Assembly: GCA_963580455.1 (NCBI GenBank)
Contig: OY756972.1
Span: 12,663,001-12,727,000, forward strand
DNA length: 64,000 nt
Source of the DNA: Euonymus europaeus
Lineage: Eukaryota > Streptophyta > Magnoliopsida > Celastrales > Celastraceae
Direction of reading: 5' to 3'
Position numbers and translations under genes: made by a program. The notes under the pieces are model-generated. The model made no database searches. It was not told the DNA's origin and saw nothing but the letters and a program-made list of their open reading frames with translations. This document shows positions 1-13,123 of this stretch, one piece after another. The first letter of the stretch is position 1. Every line of letters starts with the position of its first letter.

Positions 1-20
1 AAAAAGTCTATCCCGAGCGA

Positions 21-3000
21 CTCGATTGTCCGAAGTTGCTCAACTCTCTCTATGAAGAAGCTTTTAACGGTTTTCTCCATTTATCATAGAAAGTTGGTGT
101 TTTGGCATCGAAATAATCCAAGAAGCTTATACTCATAAAATTTTACATATAAGAACAATAAAAATTGTACAGCGAGCAACTTTGATGATCCGAAGTTGCT
201 CAACACTCTCTATGGAGGAGCTTTTAACGGTTTCGTCCATTAGTCATAGAAAGTTGTTGTTTTGGCATCGAAATAATCTATGAAGCTTATACTCATAAAA
301 TTTGACTTATAAGAACAAAAAAAGGTGTACAACGAGCAACTTTGATGGTCCGAAGTTGCTCAACTCTCTCTATGGAGGAGTTTTTAACGATTTTGTCCAT
401 TTGTCATAGCAAGTTGGTGTTTTGCCATCAAAAAAATCTAGGAAACTTATACTCATAAAATTTGACATAGAAGAACAATAAAAAGTCTATCCCGAGCGAC
501 TTTGATAGTCCGAAGTTGCTCAACTCTCTCTATGGAGGAGCTTTTAACGGTTTTCTCCATTTGTCATAGAAAGTTGGTGTTTTGGCATCGTAATAATCTA
601 GGAAGCTTAAACTCATAAAATTTGACTTATAAGAACAATAAAAAGTGTACACCGAGCAACTTTGATGGTCCGAAGTTGCTCAACACTCTCTATGGAGGAG
701 CTTTTATCGGTTTTGCTCATTAGTCATAGAAACTTGGTGTTTTGGCATCGAAATAATATAGGAAGCTTAAACTCGTAAAATTTGACATATAAGAACAATA
801 AAAATTGTACACCGAGCAACTTTGATGGTCCGAAGTTGCTCAACTCTCTCTATGGAGGAGCTTTTAACGAATTTATCCATTAGTCATAGAAAGTTGGTGT
901 TTTGGAATTGAAATAATCTAGGAAACTTATACTCATAAAATTTGACATATAAGAACAATAAAAATTGTAGACCGAGAAACTTTGATGGTCCGAAGTTGCT
1001 CAACTCTCTCTATGGAGGAGCTTTTAACGGTTTTGTCCGTTAGTCATAGAAAGTTGTTGTTTTGACATCGAAATAATCTAGGAAGTATACTCATAAAATT
1101 TGACATATAAAAACAATAAATAGTCTATCCCGAGCGACTTTGATTGTCCAAAGTTGCTCAACTCTCTCTATGGAGAAGCTTTTAACGGTTTTCTCCATTT
1201 ATCATAGAAAGTTGGTGTTTTGGCATCGAAATAATCCAAGAAGCTTATACTCATAAAATTTGACATATAAGAACAATAAAAATTGTACACCGAGCAACTT
1301 TGATGATCCGAAGTTGCTCAACTCTCTCAATGGAGGAGCTTTTAACGGTTTCGTCCATTAGTCATAGAAAGTTGGTGTTTTGGCATCGAAATAATCTATG
1401 AAGCTTATAATCATAAAATTTGACATATAAGAACAATAAAAAGTGTACAACGAGCGACTTTGATGGTCCGAAGTTGCTCAACTCTCTCTATGGAGGAGCT
1501 TTTAACGGTTTTGTCCATTTGTCATAGAAAGTTGTTGTTTTGGCATCGAAATAATCTAGGAAGCTTATACTCATAAAATTTGACATAAAAGAACAATAAA
1601 AATTGTATACCGAGCAACTTTGATGATCCGAAGTTGCTGAACTCTCTCTATGGAGGTGCTTTTAACGGTTTTCTCCGTTAGTCATAGAAAGTTGGTGTTT
1701 TGGCATCGAAATAATCTAGGAAGTTATACTCCAAAAAATTTACATATAAGAACAATAAAAAGTCTATCCCGAGCGACTTTGATGGTCCGAAGTTGCTCAA
1801 CACTCTTTATGTAGGAGCTTTTAACGGTTTTCTCCATTAGTTATAGAAAGTTGTTGTTTTGGCATCGAAATAATCTAGGAAGGTTATACTCATGAAGTTT
1901 GATATATAAAAACAATAAAAAGGCTATCCCGAGCGACTTTGATTGTTCGAAGTTGCTCAACTCTCTCTGTGGAGAAGCTTTTAACGGTTTTCTCCATATG
2001 TCATAGAAAGTTGGTGTTTTGGCATCGCAGTAATCCAAGAAGCTTATACTCATAAAATTTGCAATATAAGAACAATAAAAATTGTACACCAAGCAACTTC
2101 GATGATCCGAAGTTGCTCAACTCTCTCTATGGAGGTGCTTTTAACGGTTTTGTTCATTAGTCATAGAAAGTTGGTGTTTTGGCATCGAAATAATCCAGGA
2201 AGGTTATACTCAAAAAATTTGACATATAAGAACAATAAAAATTGTATACCGAGCAACTTTGATGATCCGAAGTTGCTCAACTCTATCTATGGAGGAGCTT
2301 TTAACGGTTTTGTCCATTAGTCATAGAAAGTTGGTGTTTTGGCATCGAAATAATCTAGGAAGGTTATACTCCTAAAATTTTACATATAAGAACAATAAAA
2401 AGTCTATCCCGAGCGACATTGATGGTACGAAGTTGCTCAACACTCTTTATGGAGGTGCTTTTAACGGTTTTGTTCATTAGTCCTAGAAAGTTGGTGTTTT
2501 GGCATCGAAATAATCCAGGAAGGTTATACTCATAAAATTTGACATATAAGACCAATAAAAATTGTATACGAGCAACTTTGATGATCCGAAGTTGCTCAAC
2601 TCTCTCTATGGAGGAGCTTTTAACGGTTTTGTCCATTAGTCATAGAAAGTTGGTGTTTTGGCAGCGAAATAATCTAGGAAGGTTATACTCCTAAAATTTG
2701 ACATATAAGAACAATAAAAAGTCTATCCCGAGCGACTTTGATAGTCCGAAGTTGCTCAACTCTCTCTATGGAGGAGCTTTTAACAATTTTCTCCATTTGT
2801 CATAGAAAGTTGGTGTTTTGGCATCGAAATAATCTAGGAAGCTTATACTCATAAAATTTGACATATAAGAACAATAAAAATTGTATACCGAGCAACTTTG
2901 ATGATCCGAAGTTGCTCAACTCTCTCTATGGAGGAGCTTTTAACGGTTTTGTCCATTAGTCATAGAAAGTTGGTGTTTTGGCATCGAAATAATCTAGGAA

Positions 3001-5452
3001 GGTTATACTCCTAAAATTTGACATATAAGAACAATAAAAAGTCTATCCCGAGCGACTTTGATAGTCCGAAGTTGCTCAACTCTCTCTATGGAGGAGCTTT
3101 TAACGGTTTTGTCAATTTGTCATAGAAAGTTGGTGTTTTGGCATCGAAATAATCTAGGAAAGTTATACTCGTAAAATTTGACATAGAAGAACAATAAAAA
3201 GTCTATCCCGAGCGACTTTGATAGTCCGAAGTTGCTCAACTCTCTCTATGGAGGAGCTTTTAACAATTTTCTCCATTTGTCATAGAAAGTTGGTGTTTTG
3301 GCATCGAAATAATCTAGGAAGCTTATACTCATAAAATTTGACATATAAGAACAATAAAAATTGTATACCGAGCAACTTTGATGATCCGAAGTTGCTCAAC
3401 TCTCTCTATGGAGGAGCTTTTAACGGTTTTGTCCATTAGTCATAGAAAGTTGGTGTTTTGGCATCGAAATAATCTAGGAAGGTTATACTCCTAAAATTTG
3501 ACATATAAGAACAATAAAAAGTCTATCCCGAGCGACTTTGATAGTCCGAAGTTGCTCAACTCTCTCTATGGAGGAGCTTTTAACAATTTTCTCCATTTGT
3601 CATAGAAAGTTGGTGTTTTGGCATCGAAATAATCTAGGAAGCTTATACTCATAAAATTTGACATATAAGAACAATAAAAATTGTATACCGAGCAACTTTG
3701 ATGATCCGAAGTTGCTCAACTCTCTCTATGGAGGAGCTTTTAACGGTTTTGTCCATTAGTCATAGAAAGTTGGTGTTTTGGCATCGAAATAATCTAGGAA
3801 GGTTATACTCCTAAAATTTGACATATAAGAACAATAAAAAGTCTATCCCGAGCGACTTTGATAGTCCGAAGTTGCTCAACTCTCTCTATGGAGGAGCTTT
3901 TAACGGTTTTGTCAATTTGTCATAGAAAGTTGGTGTTTTGGCATCGAAATAATCTAGGAAAGTTATACTCGTAAAATTTGACATAGAAGAACAATAAAAA
4001 GTCTATCCCGAGCGACTTTGACTGTCCGAAGTTGGTCAACTCTCTCTATGGAGGAGGTTTTAACAGTTTTCTCCATTTGTCATATAAAGTTGGTATTTTG
4101 GCATCGAAATAGTCTATGAAGCATATACTCATAAAATTTGACATATAAGATTAATAAAAAGTGTACACCGACAACTTTGATGGTCCGAAGTTGCTCAACA
4201 CTCTCTATGGAGGAACTTTTAACGGTTTTGTCCATTAGTCATAGAAACTTGGTGTTTTGGCATCGAAATAATCTAGGAAGGTTATACTCATAAAATTTGA
4301 CATATAAGAATAATAAAAAGTCTATCCCGAGCGACTTCGATAGTCCGAAGTTGCTCAACTCTCTCTATGGAGGTGCTTTTAACGGTTTTCTCTATTTGTC
4401 ATAGAAAGTTGGTGTTTTGGCATTGATATAATCCAGAATGCTTATACACATAAAATTTGACATATAAGAACAATAAAAAGTCTATCCCGAGCGACTTTGA
4501 TAGTGCGAAGTTGCTCAACTCTCTCTATGGAGGTGCTTTTAACGGTTTTGTCCATTTGTCATAGAATGTTTGTGTTTTGGCATCAAAAAAATCTAGGAAA
4601 CTTATACTCATCAAATTTGACATAGAAGAACAATAAAAAGTCTATCCCGAGCGACTTTGATAGTCCGAAGTTGCTCAACTCTCTCTATGGAGGAGCTTTT
4701 AACGATTTTGTCCATTTGTCATAGTAAGTTGGTGTTTTGGCATCAAAAAAATCTAGGAAACTTATACTCATAAAATTTGACATATAAGAACAATAAGATT
4801 CTATCCCGAGCGACTTTGATAGTCCGAAGTTGCTCAACGCTCTCTATAGAGGAGCTTTTAATGGTTTTCTCGATTTGTCATAGAAATTTGGTGTTTTGGC
4901 ATCGAAATAAACCAGGAAGGTTATACACATAAAATTTGACATATAAGAACAATAAAAATTGTAGACCGAGACACTTTGATGGTCCGAAGTTGCTCAACTC
5001 TCTCTATGGAGGAGCTTTTAACGATTTTGTCCATTTGTCATAGTAAGTTGGTGTTTCGGCATCAAAAAAATCTAGGAAACTTATACTCATAAAATTTGAC
5101 ATATAAGAACAATAAGATTCTATCCCGAGCGACTTTGATAGTCCGAAGTTGCTCAACGCTCTCTATAGAGGACCTTTTAATGGTTTTCTCGATTTTTCAT
5201 AGAAAGTTGGTGTTTTGGCATCGAAATAATCCAGGAAGCTTATACTCATAAAATTTGACATATAAGAACAATAAAAATTGTAGACCGAGAAACTTTGATG
5301 GTCCGAAGTTGCTCAACTCTCTCTATGGAGGGGCTTTTAGCGGTTTTGTCCGTTAGTCATAGAAAGTTGGTGTTTTTGCATCAAAATAATCTAGGAAGGT
5401 TATACTCATAAAATTTGACATATAAAAACAATAAAAAGTCTATCCCGAGCGA
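21..5452. repeat. Left HOR copy 1: 34 monomers, most complete copy
   Basis: Order: a (21), b (180), c (340), d (500), e (660), f (820), g (980), h (1138), i (1298), j (1458), k (1618), l (1777), m (1937), n (2097), o (2257), p (2417); nine q/r monomers (2576-4015); s (4016), t (4175), u (4335), v (4495), w (4655), x (4814), y (4974), z (5133), aa (5293). Diagnostic variants: c has GTTTTTAACGATTTTG and CCATCAAAAAAAT; e has TTTATCGGTTTTGCTC; f has GGAATTGAAAT; g has GACATCG and GGAAGTATACTC; s has TTGGTCAAC and GATTAAT; x has ATAGAGG and TAATGG. Type a has CTCGATTG, a 1-bp deletion relative to CTTCGATTG, shared only with copy 4. Types g, p, s, w and y are 158-159 bp through small fixed deletions. 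Confidence 0.9.
2576..4015. repeat. q/r dimer sub-array in copy 1 (nine monomers)
   Basis: Monomers alternate between q (GATGAT, GTCCATTAG, GGAAGGTTATACTCCTAAAA) and r (GATAGT, AACAATTTTCTCCATTTG, tail TTGTATACCGAGCAA). A third type, r' (GTCAATTTG, GGAAAGTTATACTCGT, GACATAGAAG), ends each run. The order is q, r, q, r', r, q, r, q, r', that is, one [r q r'] and one [r q r q r'] block. The [r q] dimer is a 320-bp unit whose number varies between HOR copies. All r copies look nearly identical by eye, so amplification appears recent. Confidence 0.87.
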
Positions 5453-8400
5453 CTTCGATTGTCCGAAGTTGCTCAACTCTCTCTATGAAGAAGCTTTTAA
5501 CGGTTTTCTCCATTTATCATAGAAAGTTGGTGTTTTGGCATCGAAATAATCCAAGAAGCTTATACTCATAAAATTTTACATATAAGAACAATAAAAATTG
5601 TACAGCGAGCAACTTTGATGATCCGAAGTTGCTCAACACTCTCTATGGCGGAGCTTTTAACGGTTTCGTCCATTAGTCATAGAAAGTTGGTGTTTTGGCA
5701 TCGAAATAATCTATGAAGCTTATACTCATAAAATTTGACTTATAAGAACAAAAAAAGGTGTACAACGAGCAACTTTGATGGTCCGAAGTTGCGCAACTCT
5801 CTCTATGGAGGAGTTTTTAACGATTTTGTCCATTTGTCATAGCAAGTTGGTGTTTTGCCATCAAAAAAATCTAGGAAACTTATACTCATAAAATTTGACA
5901 TAGAAGAACAATAAAAAGTCTATCCCGAGCGACTTTGATAGTCCGAAGTTGCTCAACTCTCTCTATGGAGGAGCTTTTAACGGTTTTCTCCATTTGTCAT
6001 AGAAAGTTGGTGTTTTGGCATCGTAATAATCTAGGAAGCTTAAACTCATAAAATTTGACTTATAAGAACAATAAAAAGTGTACACCGAGCAACTTTGATG
6101 GTCCGAAGTTGCTCAACACTCTCTATGGAGGAGCTTTTATCGGTTTTGCTCATTAGTCATAGAAACTTGGTGTTTTGGCATCGAAATAATATAGGAAGCT
6201 TAAACTCGTAAAATTTGACATATAAGAACAATAAAAATTGTACACCGAGCAACTTTGATGGTCCGAAGTTGCTCAACTCTCTCTATGGAGGAGCTTTTAA
6301 CGGTTTTATCCATTAGTCATAGAAAGTTGGTGTTTTGGAATTGAAATAATCTAGGAAACTTGTACTCATAAAATTTGACATATAAGAACAATAAAAATTG
6401 TAGACCGAGAAACTTTGATGGTCCGAAGTTGCTCAACTCTCTCTATGGAGGAGCTTTTAACGGTTTTTTCCGTTAGTCATAGAAAGTTGTTGTTTTGACA
6501 TCGAAATAATCTAGGAAGTATACTCATAAAATTTGACATATAAAAACAATAAATAGTCTATCCCGAGCGACTTTGATTGTCCAAAGTTGCTCAACTCTCT
6601 CTATGGAGAAGCTTTTAACGGTTTTCTCCATTTATCATAGAAAGTTGGTGTTTTGGCATCGAAATAATCTAGGAAGGTTATACTCCTAAAATTTGACATA
6701 TAAGAACAATAAAAAGTCTATCCCGAGCGACTTTGATAGTCCGAAGTTGCTCAACTCTCTCTATGGAGGAGCTTTTAACAATTTTCTCCATTTGTCATAG
6801 AAAGTTGGTGTTTTGGCATCGAAATAATCTAGGAAGCTTATACTCATAAAATTTGACATATAAGAACAATAAAAATTGTATACCGAGCAACTTTGATGAT
6901 CCGAAGTTGCTCAACTCTCTCTATGGAGGAGCTTTTAACGGTTTTGTCCATTACTCATAGAAAGTTGGTGTTTTGGCATCGAAATAATCTAGGAAGGTTA
7001 TACTCCTAAAATTTGACATATAAGAACAATAAAAAGTCTATCCCGAGCGACTTTGATAGTCCGAAGTTGCTCAACTCTCTCTATGGAGGAGCTTTTAACG
7101 GTTTTGTCAATTTGTCATAGAAAGTTGGTGTTTTGGCATCGAAATAATCTAGGAAAGTTATACTCGTAAAATTTGACATAGAAGAACAATAAAAAGTCTA
7201 TCCCGAGCGACTTTGATAGTCCGAAGTTGCTCAACTCTCTCTATGGAGGAGCTTTTAACAATTTTCTCCATTTGTCATAGAAAGTTGGTGTTTTGGCATC
7301 GAAATAATCTAGGAAGCTTATACTCATAAAATTTGACATATAAGAACAATAAAAATTGTATACCGAGCAACTTTGATGATCCGAAGTTGCTCAACTCTCT
7401 CTATGGAGGAGCTTTTAACGGTTTTGTCCATTAGTCATAGAAAGTTGGTGTTTTGGCATCGAAATAATCTAGGAAGGTTATACTCCTAAAATTTGACATA
7501 TAAGAACAATAAAAAGTCTATCCCGAGCGACTTTGATAGTCCGAAGTTGCTCAACTCTCTCTATGGAGGAGCTTTTAACAATTTTCTCCATTTGTCATAG
7601 AAAGTTGGTGTTTTGGCATCGAAATAATCTAGGAAGCTTATACTCATAAAATTTGACATATAAGAACAATAAAAATTGTATACCGAGCAACTTTGATGAT
7701 CCGAAGTTGCTCAACTCTCTCTATGGAGGAGCTTTTAACGGTTTTGTCCATTAGTCATAGAAAGTTGGTGTTTTGGCATCGAAATAATCTAGGAAGGTTA
7801 TACTCCTAAAATTTGACATATAAGAACAATAAAAAGTCTATCCCGAGCGACTTTGATAGTCCGAAGTTGCTCAACTCTCTCTATGGAGGAGCTTTTAACG
7901 GTTTTGTCAATTTGTCATAGAAAGTTGGTGTTTTGGCATCGAAATAATCTAGGAAAGTTATACTCGTAAAATTTGACATAGAAGAACAATAAAAAGTCTA
8001 TCCCGAGCGACTTTGACTGTCCGAAGTTGGTCAACTCTCTCTATGGAGGAGGTTTTAACAGTTTTCTCCATTTGTCATATAAAGTTGGTATTTTGGCATC
8101 GAAATAGTCTATGAAGCATATACTCATAAAATTTGACATATAAGATTAATAAAAAGTGTACACCGACAACTTTGATGGTCCGAAGTTGCTCAACACTCTC
8201 TATGGAGGAACTTTTAACGGTTTTGTCCATTAGTCATAGAAACTTGGTGTTTTGGCATCGAAATAATCTAGGAAGGTTATACTCATAAAATTTGACATAT
8301 AAGAATAATAAAAAGTCTATCCCGAGCGACTTCGATAGTCCGAAGTTGCTCAACTCTCTCTATGGAGGTGCTTTTAACGGTTTTCTCTATTTGTCATAGA

Positions 8401-9447
8401 AAGTTGGTGTTTTGGCATTGATATAATCCAGAATGCTTATACACATAAAATTTGACATATAAGAACAATAAAAAGTCTATCCCGAGCGACTTTGATAGTG
8501 CGAAGTTGCTCAACTCTCTCTATGGAGGTGCTTTTAACGGTTTTGTCCATTTGTCATAGAATGTTTGTGTTTTGGCATCAAAAAAATCTAGGAAACTTAT
8601 ACTCATCAAATTTGACATAGAAGAACAATAAAAAGTCTATCCCGAGCGACTTTGATAGTCCGAAGTTGCTCAACTCTCTCTATGGAGGAGCTTTTAACGA
8701 TTTTGTCCATTTGTCATAGTAAGTTGGTGTTTTGGCATCAAAAAAATCTAGGAAACTTATACTCATAAAATTTGACATATAAGAACAATAAGATTCTATC
8801 CCGAGCGACTTTGATAGTCCGAAGTTGCTCAACGCTCTCTATAGAGGAGCTTTTAATGGTTTTCTCGATTTGTCATAGAAATTTGGTGTTTTGGCATCGA
8901 AATAAACCAGGAAGGTTATACACATAAAATTTGACATATAAGAACAATAAAAATTGTAGACCGAGACACTTTGATGGTCCGAAGTTGCTCAACTCTCTCT
9001 ATGGAGGAGCTTTTAACGATTTTGTCCATTTGTCATAGTAAGTTGGTGTTTCGGCATCAAAAAAATCTAGGAAACTTATACTCATAAAATTTGACATATA
9101 AGAACAATAAGATTCTATCCCGAGCGACTTTGATAGTCCGAAGTTGCTCAACGCTCTCTATAGAGGACCTTTTAATGGTTTTCTCGATTTTTCATAGAAA
9201 GTTGGTGTTTTGGCATCGAAATAATCCAGGAAGCTTATACTCATAAAATTTGACATATAAGAACAATAAAAATTGTAGACCGAGAAACTTTGATGGTCCG
9301 AAGTTGCTCAACTCTCTCTATGGAGGGGCTTTTAGCGGTTTTGTCCGTTAGTCATAGAAAGTTGGTGTTTTTGCATCAAAATAATCTAGGAAGGTTATAC
9401 TCATAAAATTTGACATATAAAAACAATAAAAAGTCTATCCCGAGCGA
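5453..9447. repeat. Left HOR copy 2: 25 monomers, i to p deleted
   Basis: Order: a to g (5453-6570), an h/q hybrid (6571), eight q/r monomers (6731-8010), s to aa (8011-9447). Relative to copy 1 the stretch from h to q is collapsed into one monomer, a loss of nine monomers. From 2736 onward copy 1 matches this copy at a constant offset of 3995 bp. I noticed very few differences there (for example TTAGTCATAG at about 2957 versus TTACTCATAG at about 6952). Type a has CTTCGATTG, b has TGGCGGAGC and c has TTGCGCAAC, marking a different sub-lineage from copy 1 at these positions. Confidence 0.88.
6571..6730. repeat. Hybrid monomer h/q, deletion junction
   Basis: The first part carries h variants (GATTGTCCAAAG, GGAGAAGC, CTCCATTTATC). 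The end carries q variants (CTAGGAAGG, ACTCCTAAAA) where h would have CCAAGAAGC. The switch falls between TTTATC and AATCTAGG, a span shared by both parents. This is the expected product of unequal crossing-over or conversion between an h and a q monomer. Confidence 0.85.
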
Positions 9448-12400
9448 CTTCGATTGTCCGAAGTTGCTCAACTCTCTCTATGAAGAAGCTTTTAACGGTT
9501 TTCTCCATTTATCATAGAAAGTTGGTGTTTTGGCATCGAAAAAATCCAAGAAGCTTATACTCATAAAATTTTACATATAAGAACAATAAAAATTGTACAG
9601 CGAGCAACTTTGATGATCCGAAGTTGCTCAACACTCTCTATGGCGGAGCTTTTAACGGTTTCGTCCATTAGTCATAGAAAGTTGGTGTTTTGGCATCGAA
9701 ATAATCTATGAAGCTTATACTCATAAAATTTGACTTATAAGAACAAAAAAAGGTGTACAACGAGCAACTTTGATGGTCCGAAGTTGCGCAACTCTCTCTA
9801 TGGAGGAGTTTTTAACGATTTTGTCCATTTGTCATAGCAAGTTGGTGTTTTGCCATCAAAAAAATCTAGGAAACTTATACTCATAAAATTTGACATAGAA
9901 GAACAATAAAAAGTCTATCCCGAGCGACTTTGATAGTCCGAAGTTGCTCAACTCTCTCTATGGAGGAGCTTTTAACGGTTTTCTCCATTTGTCATAGAAA
10001 GTTGGTGTTTTGGCATCGTAATAATCTAGGAAGCTTAAACTCATAAAATTTGACTTATAAGAACAATAAAAAGTGTACACCGAGCAACTTTGATGGTCCG
10101 AAGTTGCTCAACACTCTCTATGGAGGAGCTTTTATCGGTTTTGCTCATTAGTCATAGAAACTTGGTGTTTTGGCATCGAAATAATATAGGAAGCTTAAAC
10201 TCGTAAAATTTGACATATAAGAACAATAAAAATTGTACACCGAGCAACTTTGATGGTCCGAAGTTGCTCAACTCTCTCTATGGAGGAGCTTTTAACGGTT
10301 TTATCCATTAGTCATAGAAAGTTGGTGTTTTGGAATTGAAATAATCTAGGAAACTTGTACTCATAAAATTTGACATATAAGAACAATAAAAATTGTAGAC
10401 CGAGAAACTTTGATGGTCCGAAGTTGCTCAACTCTCTCTATGGAGGAGCTTTTAACGGTTTTTTCCGTTAGTCATAGAAAGTTGTTGTTTTGACATCGAA
10501 ATAATCTAGGAAGTATACTCATAAAATTTGACATATAAAAACAATAAATAGTCTATCCCGAGCGACTTTGATTGTCCAAAGTTGCTCAACTCTCTCTATG
10601 GAGAAGCTTTTAACGGTTTTCTCCATTTATCATAGAAAGTTGGTGTTTTGGCATCGAAATAATCCAAGAAGCTTATACTCATAAAATTTGACATATAAGA
10701 ACAATAAAAATTGTACACCGAGCAACTTTGATGATCCGAAGTTGCTCAACTCTCTCAATGGAGGAGCTTTTAACGGTTTCGTCCATTAGTCATAGAAAGT
10801 TGGTGTTTTGGCATCGAAATAATCTATGAAGCTTATAATCATAAAATTTGACATATAAGAACAATAAAAAGTGTACAACGAGCGACTTTGATGGTCCGAA
10901 GTTGCTCAACTCTCTCTATGGAGGAGCTTTTAACGGTTTTGTCCATTTGTCATAGAAAGTTGTTGTTTTGGCATCGAAATAATCTAGGAAGCTTATACTC
11001 ATAAAATTTGACATAAAAGAACAATAAAAATTGTATACCGAGCAACTTTGATGATCCGAAGTTGCTCAACTCTCTCTATGGAGGTGCTTTTAACGGTTTT
11101 CTCCGTTAGTCATAGAAAGTTGGTGTTTTGACATCGAAATAATCTAGGAAGGTTATACTCCAAAAAATTTACGTATAAGAACAATAAAAAGTTTATCCCG
11201 AGCGACTTTGATGGTCCGAAGTTGCTCAACACTCTTTATGTAGGAGCTTTTAACGGTTTTCTCCATTAGTTATAGAAAGTTGTTGTTTTGGCATCGAAAT
11301 AATCTAGGAAGGTTATACTCATGAAGTTTGATATATAAAAACAATAAAAAGGCTATCCCGAGCGACTTTGATTGTTCGAAGTTGCTCAACTCTCTCTGTG
11401 GAGAAGCTTTTAACGGTTTTCTCCATATGTCATAGAAAGTTGGTGTTTTGGCATCGAAATAATCTAGGAAGGTTATACTCCTAAAATTTGACATATAAGA
11501 ACAATAAAAAGTCTATCCCGAGCGACTTTGATAGTCCGAAGTTGCTCAACTCTCTCTATGGAGGAGCTTTTAACGGTTTTGTCAATTTGTCATAGAAAGT
11601 TGGTGTTTTGGCATCGAAATAATCTAGGAAAGTTATACTCGTAAAATTTGACATAGAAGAACAATAAAAAGTCTATCCCGAGCGACTTTGACTGTCCGAA
11701 GTTGGTCAACTCTCTCTATGGAGGAGGTTTTAACAGTTTTCTCCATTTGTCATATAAAGTTGGTATTTTGGCATCGAAATAGTCTATGAAGCATATACTC
11801 ATAAAATTTGACATATAAGATTAATAAAAAGTGTACACCGACAACTTTGATGGTCCGAAGTTGCTCAACACTCTCTATGGAGGAACTTTTAGCGGTTTTG
11901 TCCATTAGTCATAGAAACTTGGTGTTTTGGCATCGAAATAATCTAGGAAGGTTATACTCATAAAATTTGACATATAAGAATAATAAAAAGTCTATCCCGA
12001 GCGACTTTGATAGTCCGAAGTTGCTCAACTCTCTCTATGGAGGTGCCTTTAACGGTTTTCTCCATTTTGTCATAGAAAGTTGGTGTTTTGGCATTGATAT
12101 AATCCAGGATGCTTATACACATAAAATTTGACATATAAGAACAATAAAAAGTCTATTCCGAGCGACTTTGATAGTGCGAAGTTGCTCAACTCTCTCTATG
12201 GAGGTGCTTTTAACGGTTTTGTCCATTTGTCATAGAATGTTTGTGTTTTGGCATCAAAAAAATCTAGGAAACTTATACTCATAAAATTTGACATAGAAGA
12301 ACAATAAAAAGTCTATCCCGAGCGACTTTGATAGTCCGAAGTTGCTCAACTCTCTCTATGGAGGAGCTTTTAACGATTTTGTCCATTTGTCATAGTAAGT

Positions 12401-13123
12401 TGGTGTTTTGGCATCAAAAAAATCTAGGAAACTTATACTCATAAAAATTGACATATAAGAACAATAAGATTCTATCCCGAACGACTTTGATAGTCCGAAG
12501 TTGCTCAACGCTCTCTATAGAGGAGCTTTTAATGGTTTTCTCGATTTGTCATAGAAATTTGGTGTTTTGGCATCGAAATAATCCAGGAAGGTTATACATA
12601 TAAAATTTGACATATAAGAACAATAAAAATTGTAGACCGAGACACTTTGATGGTCCGAAGTTGCTCAACTCTCTCTATGGAGGAGCTTTTAACGATTTTG
12701 TCCATTTGTCATAGTAAGTTGGTGTTTCGGCATCAAAAAAATCTAGGAAACTTATACTCATAAAATTTGACATATAAGAACAATAAGATTCTATCCCGAG
12801 CGACTTTGATAGTCCGAAGTTGCTCAACGCTCTCTATAGAGGACCTTTTAATGGTTTTCTCGATTTTTCATAGAAAGTTGGTGTTTTGGCATCGAAATAA
12901 TTCAGGAAGCTTATACTCATAAAATTTGACATATAAGAACAATAAAAATTGTAGACCGAGAAACTTTGATGGTCCGAAGTTGCTCAACTCTCTCTATGGA
13001 GGGGCTTTTAGCGGTTTTGTCCGTTAGTCATAGAAAGTTGGTGTTTTTGCATCAAAATAATCTAGGAAGGTTATACTCATAAAATTTGACATATAAAAAC
13101 AATAAAAAGTCTATCCCGAGCGA
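9448..13123. repeat. Left HOR copy 3: 23 monomers, q/r run mostly deleted
   Basis: Order: a to l (9448-11365), an m/q hybrid (11366), r' (11526), s to aa (11686-13123). The m-to-q fusion removes n, o, p and almost all of the q/r dimer run. Types a, b and c carry the CTTCGATTG, GGCGG and GCGCAAC variants as in copy 2. The u monomer here has TGCCTTT and CCATTTTG, and x has ATCCAGG where copies 1 and 2 have AACCAGG, so s to aa is a distinct lineage from copies 1 and 2. Confidence 0.88.
11366..11525. repeat. Hybrid monomer m/q, deletion junction
   Basis: The 5' part is m (GATTGTTCG, TGTGGAGAAGC, CTCCATATG). The 3' part is q (GAAATAATCTAGGAAGG, ACTCCTAAAA) instead of the m sequence GCAGTAATCCAAG. 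The switch lies between CATATG and GCATCG, inside the conserved block. Confidence 0.85.

Noticed and set aside
104..134. AAGCTT (HindIII) sites at recurring positions as a functional element
   Set aside because: They are a by-product of the monomer sequence and differ by type (AAGCTT versus AGGTTA or AAACTT). Useful for a restriction ladder, but not evidence of function.
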